From a virus, in IMG/VR virus record IMGVR_UViG_3300046712_000022, positions 1 through 28,550 of that record: DNA of 28,550 bases; one strand, given 5' to 3'. How positions within the stretch are numbered: the stretch's first letter is position 1; each line of letters begins with the position of its first letter. The position numbers and the translations under genes were made by a program. The notes beneath the pieces are model-generated. The model was not told where the DNA came from, made no database searches, and worked only from the letters and a program-made list of their open reading frames with translations. Below, in pieces: positions 8,695-14,858 of the stretch.

Positions 8695-8846
8695 GGGTTA
8701 GGGCCTACGTTTTGCCAGGGGCGACAGAAGCAGAGGCTTCCACGGCTCTGTGGAACACGATACATAGCCACCAGCCCATCACGCTTAACTTGATGATAAT
8801 CCAGGTCGTTGTGTCTGAAATCTATCGGAGCGGGTCTTGTATTCAT
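8691..8846 (-). CDS. Small protein, 51 residues, unknown function
   Basis: An ATG at 8846, five bases after the E1-beta-like stop, opens a 51-residue frame that ends in a TGA overlapping the GTG start of the alcohol dehydrogenase by 4 bases. Beginning MNTRPAPIDFRHNDLDY, it continues with QVKRDGLVAMYRVPQS and ends with two close cysteines (LCFCRPW). The exact fit between two genes and the stop/start overlap are the reasons to accept it. The phrase around Tyr-His-Gln-Val-Lys-Arg-Asp-Gly has the look of a small conserved phage protein, but I cannot name the family. Confidence 0.65.
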   Translation of the reverse strand: MNTRPAPIDFRHNDLDYHQVKRDGLVAMYRVPQSRGSLCFCRPWQNVGPNP

Positions 8847-8850
8847 TTTG

Positions 8851-9402
8851 TCACATCAAGTCCTTGTACTCGAAAAGGGCTGTGGAGTGCGGGTACATCC
8901 CCAGCACCTCCGGGTCTTTCAACCCCTGCACGGCGGCGGCATACCAGTTTGTCACTTGCTGCTCATCCCGAAGGCTGACAACCGGAAAGGAAACCATGCT
9001 GTCGAGGGCCGCCGCAAAGTCCTGTGTGTGGGTCGGGCCGGTAAAGAGCGGTTTCTGGGTGTTGCCGACTACAATGCGCAGCAGCAGGGTCGGCCTGAAC
9101 TCCCCACGGGAGATTGTCCGCATCGCCGCCAGGTGGTTCACGATGGCGTCGAGCGCATTCAACATGAAGTCGGCACGCTCGATGTAAACCAGAGGCTTAA
9201 GCCCGGCCAAGGCCAGGCCGATCCCAAGCCCCACCATCAGGTTTTCAGCAACCGGAGTCTCGATGCATTGCTCCACCGGCACGCCTGCGAAGGTGCCGCC
9301 GCCCCGACTCGGCTGTGCTGTGCCGTAACCAATAATCCTCGCCTTTGGATCCAGCGCAAAGGCGGTCATCGCCGCCGTGAGGGCGTCTTTGTAGGCGCTC
9401 AA
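8851..9402 (-). CDS. Thiamine-diphosphate-dependent E1 beta-like (pyrimidine-domain) subunit
   Basis: 183 residues corresponding to the transketolase pyrimidine-binding domain of E1-beta. It contains VPVEQCIETPVAE, where Glu53 matches the glutamate that activates the ThDP aminopyrimidine. This is followed by LMVGLGIGLALAGLKPLVYI, the helix that packs against the alpha subunit. It ends at residue 183 and lacks the C-terminal transketolase domain of normal E1-beta (about 325 residues). With the short alpha chain at 6393 it would make a minimal two-part ThDP enzyme. The 4-base overlap with the glycosyltransferase start/stop (9399-9402) couples it to the upstream gene. Confidence 0.85.
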   Translation of the reverse strand: MSAYKDALTAAMTAFALDPKARIIGYGTAQPSRGGGTFAGVPVEQCIETPVAENLMVGLGIGLALAGLKPLVYIERADFMLNALDAIVNHLAAMRTISRGEFRPTLLLRIVVGNTQKPLFTGPTHTQDFAAALDSMVSFPVVSLRDEQQVTNWYAAAVQGLKDPEVLGMYPHSTALFEYKDLM

Positions 9403-10190
9403 ATGACGCCCTCCAACTCAAGCATCTTCTTGGCATCGCCCACCGTTTTGCAGCAGACCGTGTTCGGGGCAATGTTCACGTCCTCGTTGTCGAGCAGGAT
9501 CACCCGCCGCTTCACCGTCTCCTTGTTCCAGATGTTGAACGTGGGCCAGCTCGGGCCGGTCGAGGCCCCGACGATGTACTTGCACGAAAGGGACAGGGTT
9601 CCGATCGAGGTCACCGTCAGATGCTTGTCCGCAGCGCACGGCACCCCGAGCCTGCTTGGCTGTGTCGTTATGACGGACAGCTTCCTGGCAAGGCAGGAGA
9701 TCAGCGCCGTCATCTCGGGCTCCGAATACCTACTCCACTGGTTTGAGAGCGGCCTGGAGTTGATGACCAGCACGTCAAACGGGTCGCACAGCTTCTGCTC
9801 TTTTCTGATCGCCGGGTAGTCGAAGAGGAGATCGCCCGGCTCCTTGAGCGGCGATTCAAGCCCGAACAGTTCCGCCAGGTGGTGAAAGAAGGCGCAGTAA
9901 AATCGCCCGTAGTTGTTTTTCAGCAGGTGTGATTCCCAGAAGCCTGCGGCGTTCTTCCACACGTCCACGCTCTCCGCCGGCTTGTACTCAAGCGGGATCA
10001 GGCGCAGGTTCGGCAAGTCCCACACAACCTCCGAAAGCTGGTCCATGTAGCACAGGTGGCAGGCATGGGTGAAAAGGATTTCGGGATGCTGCTTTGCCAG
10101 CGCACGCAGGAAATGCAGATGCGCCAGGTTATCCCCGAGCCGGTAGGCGCAGAACGTGTCAACGGTCTTTGGGAGGAGTTGGCTTTTCAT
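9399..10190 (-). CDS. GT-B-like glycosyltransferase (heptosyltransferase-like)
   Basis: 263 residues. The N-terminus (YRLGDNLAHLHFLRALAKQH) resembles the Gly-Asp-Asn/Leu loop that opens GT9 heptosyltransferases and related GT-B enzymes, followed by Cys/His-rich LFTHACHLCYM. The C-terminal half has a second Rossmann-like region with VLVINSRPLSNQWSRYSE and SLSCKYIVGASTGPSWPTF, where GASTGPS resembles the donor-binding loop near the family's conserved DSGP. It would transfer a sugar from a nucleotide donor to a glycan acceptor. A moderately good ribosome binding site (GAAGGTGG) lies 9-10 bases before the ATG. It starts 32 bases inside the small membrane-protein gene. Family assignment is by pattern and moderate. 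Confidence 0.65.
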   Translation of the reverse strand: MKSQLLPKTVDTFCAYRLGDNLAHLHFLRALAKQHPEILFTHACHLCYMDQLSEVVWDLPNLRLIPLEYKPAESVDVWKNAAGFWESHLLKNNYGRFYCAFFHHLAELFGLESPLKEPGDLLFDYPAIRKEQKLCDPFDVLVINSRPLSNQWSRYSEPEMTALISCLARKLSVITTQPSRLGVPCAADKHLTVTSIGTLSLSCKYIVGASTGPSWPTFNIWNKETVKRRVILLDNEDVNIAPNTVCCKTVGDAKKMLELEGVI

Positions 10191-10395
10191 TCACGGGGTC
10201 CACCTTCAGGAGTTGGTTGGAGATGTTGAACAGATTTTTAACCAGGGCGTTCATCGTGCGCAGCGTCGGGAAGTGCTGCGTGAATAGGATCACTGTGCGC
10301 TTCGTCCCGACCCGAAAGCCAAGCGAGAGCCCCATCAGCAGGCCGAGCATCCAGGCAACTGCGCAGAGAACCGGTGTCCAGATATACCAGTTCAT
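10159..10395 (-). CDS. Small single-span membrane protein
   Basis: 78 residues from the ATG at 10395 (MNWYIWTPVLCAVAW). One strongly hydrophobic segment (about residues 4-26, ending LMGLSLGF) is followed by a basic stretch (RVGTKR), so the N-terminus is probably outside or periplasmic and the C-terminus cytoplasmic. The C-terminal half is amphipathic (MNALVKNLFNISNQLL). The start overlaps the zinc-ribbon gene stop by 4 bases. It lies between two glycosyltransferase genes and might anchor them to the membrane, but a holin-like or other membrane role is equally possible. Confidence 0.65.
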   Translation of the reverse strand: MNWYIWTPVLCAVAWMLGLLMGLSLGFRVGTKRTVILFTQHFPTLRTMNALVKNLFNISNQLLKVDPVNEKPTPPKDR

Positions 10396-10604
10396 TTTAC
10401 GAAGGGAACCAGCGCCACCTTTGGAAACTGCCACAGTTTATTGAAGTTCGTACACCTGACGAATGCGCAGCGCAGGACCGCGTTGCCGTTGCGTTGCTCC
10501 TCCTCAACCCACTCCATCCCTGTTCGGCAATGCGGGCAGATGATGCCGGTTCCAAAAAAGGCCATGCACTCCAGCTTCTCGGTCTTTATTGTTGGCGCGG
10601 CCAT
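10392..10604 (-). CDS. Small zinc-ribbon protein
   Basis: 70 residues from the ATG at 10604 (MAAPTIKTEKLECM). Paired knuckles ICPHCRTGMEW and LRCAFVRCTNF give a CxxC and CxxxxC arrangement typical of a one-zinc ribbon. No other domain. The start shares one base with the stop of the 45-residue gene upstream, and its stop overlaps the next start by 4 bases. Such ribbons are common in phages as adapters or nucleic-acid binding proteins. Specific function unknown. Confidence 0.65.
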   Translation of the reverse strand: MAAPTIKTEKLECMAFFGTGIICPHCRTGMEWVEEEQRNGNAVLRCAFVRCTNFNKLWQFPKVALVPFVK

Positions 10605-10741
10605 CAGTGTTTCCCCCACCGTTTCAACGCAGCCTTGCGTGCCTGCTCCGTGGACCGAGCCTTGCACTTGCCGCGCCCCGCCTTGCCACCAAGCCGTCCA
10701 AACAGGGCGGCGGCATCAGACTTTTTGGAGCGGCTGGTCAT
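10604..10741 (-). CDS. Very small basic protein, 45 residues
   Basis: ATG at 10741 overlaps the stop of the large glycosyltransferase by 4 bases, and its own TGA shares a base with the next ATG at 10604. It begins MTSRSKKSDAAALFGRLGG and ends EQARKAALKRWGKH. The frame has Gly-Gly-Lys-Ala and Ala-Arg-Lys-Ala-Ala-x-x-Arg-Trp-Gly patterns and resembles the small KGG-like basic proteins found on plasmids and phages. At 45 codons it is below common gene-finding limits. The perfect packing between neighbours supports it. Confidence 0.7.
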   Translation of the reverse strand: MTSRSKKSDAAALFGRLGGKAGRGKCKARSTEQARKAALKRWGKH

Positions 10742-12732
10742 TCGTTGTATTCCCGGGTCTTTTGGGGGTTGCGCCGAGTGAATGTCTCGCGCCCGCTTTG
10801 GTAATGCTTGGGATCGTTCTGCCGCCTATAGGTGTCGTCCCACTCTGCGCTCCCAAACACCGGGTGCTCGTGGACAAAGGTGATCTCATTGCGAAGGTCG
10901 AGGACAACCCCGTCCTGTAATGCCCGCACGGTAAACTCGTTGTCCGAGAACATAGAATAGTATTCGGGGGAGAATAGGTACGGCTCTCCCATAACTTCCT
11001 TGGAGGGGTCGAGCGCATTCTTTGTCCCGAGCGCATCGCGCTGCTGCTCGTAGCGGGCCCGCGTCAGGATAGCCATGCAGAACAGGTCGTCCTTGCGGTG
11101 GCCGTCCGAGATGGCGACGACAAGCGGAACCTCGCCCACATTCGCCTCCGGTCCACCCCGGTACTTTGTCTCCTTCTCCAGCGCCTGCCAGATCGCCTCA
11201 TCCCAATGCATCGGCGGGGACCAGTCGTCGGACACCTGCACAAGCACCTTGCCCTGCGAGACTGACGCCAGCGCATTCCATGCCTTCACACAGCCGTTCG
11301 GCTCCTCGATGACAAGGTGCCGGTACTCCTTCAGGTGCTTGAGGCTTTCTGCGTCGTCCTCGTCGATCCCGAAGGTGTGCTCGATTGAGATGGGGATGAA
11401 GGCCGTGCGGAAGAACAGTTCGCGGGCCCGGACTGCCTTTAGCGGCCGGCCTCGCGTTGCATGGAGGAGCGAGAACCGCCCGCCGCCACGGTGGAACACC
11501 CCGTCCTCCAGCTCCATCGCCCCCTTCTCAAATCCAGAGGCCCGCAATGATCGCGTGCGCAGCGTCAGCCCCTTTTCCCCGATGAAGCGGTCGGATTGCG
11601 GAAGCCCGGAGTCGGGTCCACGGTGGATTGACTGCATGAACTCCGAGGCCCGCCGGGCCCTGTTTGGTGATCCCGATTCCAGCTCAAGCTCCGCCATCAC
11701 ACCCCATGGATCGCGCCGGCCCGGCTCGATGCGCAAGGCTTTCCACGCATAGTTAAGCGCCTCGGCGTAGTCTCCCCTGATCCGCAGGATCTCCGCCAAG
11801 TTGAGCAGCGTGGACTGCTTGAGGGGGCTCAGGCAGTCCGATTGCGCTGTGATGTTGGCCCACCGGAACGCCTCCTCGAAAAACACATTGTTCTTCTGGT
11901 CCGCTCCCCACAGGTAGAAAAATTCCCGGTGGATCGCCTCCGCGAAGCCGTGAATGTACCGGAGCGCGAACAGCATGATCCGCACGTTGCGCATCTTGTC
12001 GCGCTCCTTGCCCGCTGTCGGCGCGTGGGTGTAGATAACCCTGTCAACGTAATCAGCCCTCGGCTTTCCCGGCACGATGCACTTCTCAAGCTCGATCTGG
12101 CAGCACTCGTGGACCGGCTGCGACCAGTGGGAGTTGCCTGTGCGAAAAAGGCGCTCGCGGTAGTTGCTTTCCCCTGAAGTCGGGATCGAGTAGTGGAAAT
12201 AAAAGAAGTCGTAGCCGGGGCGGAGCGTGCAGGCGCGGATCTCGGCCGTGTCGGCGTCCGTTGTCATGTCGTCCACATCCGCCCAAATCTGCCAGGCGCT
12301 GTTTGCCAGGCCCCAGGCCAGGTTCCGGGCTGCTGCGAAGTCGTCCACATGCGGCCAGGTCGATGGGTCGCCCTCGATGACCTCTTTTGACTCCGGGTGG
12401 GAATAGGGCAAAAGGACGTTAAAGTATTCAGCGAAGCGGAAGTTTTTCCCGTTCTGCTCGCACCATTTTTTTGCCATCGAGACGGTCTTGTCGTGGGCGT
12501 TGCGCCCGAGCGCACGAACGAGGCAGAGTTCGTCGAACGCCCCACGGAAGGCCGTCAGGAACCGGACGATGTGAAGCTCCTCGTTGCCTGTGATGACGCA
12601 GAGGGAGATTGTCGGCAGCGCGGCCGGATCTATTCCTCCTTCAATTATCCCGTCGGCTATTGCCGCCGCCGATTCCTGTTCCTCGGCGAATGGGATTACA
12701 TTCGTCTCTGCGGGTGCTTCAACTTCGGTCAT
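10738..12732 (-). CDS. Large family 2 glycosyltransferase with TPR-like middle
   Basis: 664 residues, likely cytoplasmic. The first GT-A domain starts near residue 41 (TISLCVITGNEELHIVRFL), with the metal-binding motif in WADVDDM (Asp152, Asp154, Asp155). The middle has a tetratricopeptide-like helical repeat (LLNLAEILRIRGDYAEALNY). A second region resembles a degenerate GT-A fold: the phrase KVLVQVSDDWSPPMHWDEA has the Ser-Asp-Asp pattern of the sugar donor site, and the protein ends with strands and a basic tail. A related single-domain layout is known for bacterial GT2 enzymes that glycosylate proteins or lipopolysaccharide. Two domains could mean two linkages made in sequence. It is the largest cargo gene. 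Confidence 0.85.
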   Translation of the reverse strand: MTEVEAPAETNVIPFAEEQESAAAIADGIIEGGIDPAALPTISLCVITGNEELHIVRFLTAFRGAFDELCLVRALGRNAHDKTVSMAKKWCEQNGKNFRFAEYFNVLLPYSHPESKEVIEGDPSTWPHVDDFAAARNLAWGLANSAWQIWADVDDMTTDADTAEIRACTLRPGYDFFYFHYSIPTSGESNYRERLFRTGNSHWSQPVHECCQIELEKCIVPGKPRADYVDRVIYTHAPTAGKERDKMRNVRIMLFALRYIHGFAEAIHREFFYLWGADQKNNVFFEEAFRWANITAQSDCLSPLKQSTLLNLAEILRIRGDYAEALNYAWKALRIEPGRRDPWGVMAELELESGSPNRARRASEFMQSIHRGPDSGLPQSDRFIGEKGLTLRTRSLRASGFEKGAMELEDGVFHRGGGRFSLLHATRGRPLKAVRARELFFRTAFIPISIEHTFGIDEDDAESLKHLKEYRHLVIEEPNGCVKAWNALASVSQGKVLVQVSDDWSPPMHWDEAIWQALEKETKYRGGPEANVGEVPLVVAISDGHRKDDLFCMAILTRARYEQQRDALGTKNALDPSKEVMGEPYLFSPEYYSMFSDNEFTVRALQDGVVLDLRNEITFVHEHPVFGSAEWDDTYRRQNDPKHYQSGRETFTRRNPQKTREYNE

Positions 12733-12784
12733 GACTATTTTTTAGGCGATTATCCCTTGGCGACAGGTAGTCGATGTGGGCCGC

Positions 12785-13030
12785 TTACTTTCCCGCGGGC
12801 CGCTTATCTAGGCCCTTCTCTGTGAGGATTGCGGCGAGGTCATCGACGTGCAGGCAATCGCACATGCAGGCACCCACTACGCCGGGCTGAACCGGAGCAA
12901 TCGAGCCATTGCAGTAATCGTTGCCTGGAGTGGCGTTGTGGAGCACGCCGAGGGCGTGAATCTTACCTTCGTTACCGATGGAGACGATTATGTCTCCGTT
13001 CTTAGCTTCTCTGCCGTTTCTGTAGTGCAT
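12785..13030 (-). CDS. Small phage protein of unknown function
   Basis: 81 residues (MHYRNGREAKNGDIIVSIGN). The opening Tyr-Arg-x-Gly-x-Glu-Ala-x-x-Gly-Asp is a recurring beginning in small phage proteins with an SH3-like beta barrel. Cysteines cluster later (ACMCDCLHVDDL). The basic C-terminus ends PAGK. It sits 28 bases after the preceding gene and 52 bases before the glycosyltransferase. No function can be assigned. Confidence 0.6.
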   Translation of the reverse strand: MHYRNGREAKNGDIIVSIGNEGKIHALGVLHNATPGNDYCNGSIAPVQPGVVGACMCDCLHVDDLAAILTEKGLDKRPAGK

Positions 13031-13058
13031 ATGATTATTGGTTTTGTTGTTTCATGGT

Positions 13059-13364
13059 TTACGTGTCGTCAGGGGATACTCGCCATTTTTTATCCTCAAT
13101 CCATGTCTTACACGCGGCTCCGCTTGTTACACTTACCCAATACTTCCATTTGCCTGGGCCGGGAATGTGTTGAGTTTCAGCAGTTTCACCAAAGCAAAAC
13201 CGCACCTTACCTATTTCAAAGGAAATTGCTACAAGCCCAGCTTCTCCGTACTCGTCATCACCTATTACCGGAGTGTCCGCTTTAGCTAGAAGATACCCAG
13301 CAAGCTCATGGGAGCGAATTGCTGGTGGGGCAGGGATGTACGCTGGCGGTGGATCGTCGGTCAT
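13059..13364 (-). CDS. Hypothetical protein downstream of capsid terminator
   Basis: 101 residues, starting MTDDPPPAYIPAPPAI. The Pro-rich beginning is followed by a soluble mixed region with VIGDDEYGEAGLVAISFEIG and a C-terminal Trp-rich part (KWKYWVSVTSG, KKWRVSPDD). It is the first gene after the capsid terminator, 44 bases past the hairpin. It therefore needs read-through or its own promoter, which I could not identify with confidence. Unknown function. Confidence 0.55.
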   Translation of the reverse strand: MTDDPPPAYIPAPPAIRSHELAGYLLAKADTPVIGDDEYGEAGLVAISFEIGKVRFCFGETAETQHIPGPGKWKYWVSVTSGAACKTWIEDKKWRVSPDDT

Positions 13365-13407
13365 GCGGCCCTATGCTCAAGCCGTTGCGCACCCCTTCCG
13401 CAAGCAC

Positions 13408-13438
13408 AAAAGAAAAAGCCTGCTGTTTCCAGCAGGCT
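13408..13438 (-). terminator. Intrinsic terminator after the major capsid gene
   Basis: A perfect 9-base-pair stem (AGCCTGCTG and its complement, at 13417-13425 and 13430-13438) closes a 4-base loop. On the minus strand it is followed by TTTTTCTTTT (13417 down to 13408). It lies 31 bases after the capsid stop and separates the head genes from the cargo block. Stem strength and U-tract make it a good intrinsic terminator. Confidence 0.9.
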
Positions 13439-13468
13439 ATTTCACATGAAACCAGCCCAGAGAAAATC

Positions 13469-14440
13469 TTACGCGTACTGTGTGCCGATCAGCTGCGCAC
13501 CGGCCGCCAGGACGACCTGCTCGTCCGTGTTCTGGCGCGAGCGCACGATGGTGGAGCGCAGGCGCTCCTGCCGATAGCTTTCCACCTGGAAGATGTCGGC
13601 GTCCTGCTCCCAGAAGATCGTGAAGGCCACGCTCCCGTTGAAGTATTGGTCCGGGCCGCTCGGCTCGACAATCGTTCCAAGCCACATGAGGGGATCGCTC
13701 CAGATGTTGGAGAGAACCGAGGCCGGAGAGCCTTGGGCCGAACCGTCGTAGGTGGCGCGTCCGATCAGCACCTGCTTCACGTTCAGGGCGTCGGCCATTG
13801 CCTCGGTTCCGAGTGTGATGAAGGTGTCCGTCGAGACCGTACCCCTGATCCTGTTCTGCAGCTTCGTCGAGCCACGGATGCGCAGGAAGTTGTTGTAGGA
13901 CATGACCAAAGTCAGGTTGTCCACGTTCTCCCCGCGTCCCTGGATCTGCGCCTTGGCCGAATCCACGTCCAGGCCAACATCGAAGGTGGCAATGTTCGTG
14001 GTCGTGTACGAGAGGGCGCCTGTGAAGGTCGAGAATGTTGCCGGGGCCTGCAGGAGGTTGGACACGCGGATCTCGTGGCCGATCTGCACCTGCCGGTAGG
14101 CCCACACCGTCTCACGGGCCTCGAGGTCGAAGAACCTCCCGATGGTCCGGGCGTTCTTGTCCGGCACGACTGCCTCGATGCCGTACTCCTCGCAGTTGTA
14201 CTGGCCAGGCACCCAGGCACGCATGATGCGGGGGTAGTCGCTGCCGGCCGAGATCGGCTTCGCCTCGTTGCGGAGCAGGTTGCCCGCGTTCTTCTGGATG
14301 ATGGGGTACTGCCCGGCCTCCGTCTGCACCGGAATCGGAGGGCAGCACTTGGGGCCGATGAAGAGTTCGCTTTGGAGGAACGCTTCCTCGACGACACCCC
14401 GGAGATCTGCACGAAGGATCGCGCCGCCTAGTCCAAACAT
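13469..14440 (-). CDS. Major capsid protein, lambda gpE-like
   Basis: 323 residues (lambda gpE is 341). It should form the HK97-fold shell lattice. The N-terminal arm (FGLGGAILRADLRGVVEEAF) is followed by PIIQKNAGNLLRNEAKPI, a region like the E-loop, then a P-domain/A-domain body with TLVMSYNNFLRIRGSTKLQN and WSDPLMWLGTIVEPSG, matching the GpE family pattern. It directly follows the decoration gene, as E follows D in lambda. The terminator just downstream ends the head operon. No obvious cleavage site for the prohead protease is visible. Confidence 0.9.
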   Translation of the reverse strand: MFGLGGAILRADLRGVVEEAFLQSELFIGPKCCPPIPVQTEAGQYPIIQKNAGNLLRNEAKPISAGSDYPRIMRAWVPGQYNCEEYGIEAVVPDKNARTIGRFFDLEARETVWAYRQVQIGHEIRVSNLLQAPATFSTFTGALSYTTTNIATFDVGLDVDSAKAQIQGRGENVDNLTLVMSYNNFLRIRGSTKLQNRIRGTVSTDTFITLGTEAMADALNVKQVLIGRATYDGSAQGSPASVLSNIWSDPLMWLGTIVEPSGPDQYFNGSVAFTIFWEQDADIFQVESYRQERLRSTIVRSRQNTDEQVVLAAGAQLIGTQYA

Positions 14441-14481
14441 GGTAGTGAGGGATTAAAGTTGAGTTATGACGGAGATGGAGA

Positions 14482-14847
14482 TCAGAACGCCGGGAGCGCC
14501 TCGATGACTGACCCGGTGTTGGTGCCGGAACCCTGGAGCGCGATGCCCCAGACATTCGTGTACGGGCTCACGCAGACGTAGCCGAGAAGGGTTGTGCCGA
14601 GCGTCGCGCCAGGCGTGATCGCTGTCGTGCCGTTGCCGGTGACCGCAATCTGGCAGGAGCCTGTGCCGTAGAAGCGGACCTTCGGGACATCGTAGCTGTT
14701 GCCCGCCACGTCCTGCTGTAGAACACCCTGGCCCTGCTCGGCCCCGGACGGCCCGATGGCGCCATTGAGGCTGACCGTGACGCGGATGAACGCGGACATG
14801 GCCGTGTTGACCGTAAAGCCGCGTGAGAAATCATATGAGGTTGCCAT
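14482..14847 (-). CDS. Head decoration protein candidate
   Basis: 121 residues, beta- and Gly/Thr-rich (FSRGFTVNTAMSAFIRVTVS, GTGSCQIAVTGNGTTAI). It lies between the protease/scaffold and capsid genes, where lambda D sits, and its size (lambda gpD is 110) fits a capsid-cement protein that binds threefold vertices. The ATG is 12 bases after the protease stop. There is no clear Shine-Dalgarno; the leader is C-rich. The call rests mainly on position and composition. Confidence 0.75.
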   Translation of the reverse strand: MATSYDFSRGFTVNTAMSAFIRVTVSLNGAIGPSGAEQGQGVLQQDVAGNSYDVPKVRFYGTGSCQIAVTGNGTTAITPGATLGTTLLGYVCVSPYTNVWGIALQGSGTNTGSVIEALPAF

Positions 14848-14858
14848 GGTAGGGGGGA

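Noticed and set aside
6393-9402. Complete acetoin or pyruvate dehydrogenase complex
   Set aside because: No E2 acyltransferase or E3 gene is present and both E1 halves lack C-terminal parts needed for the complex.
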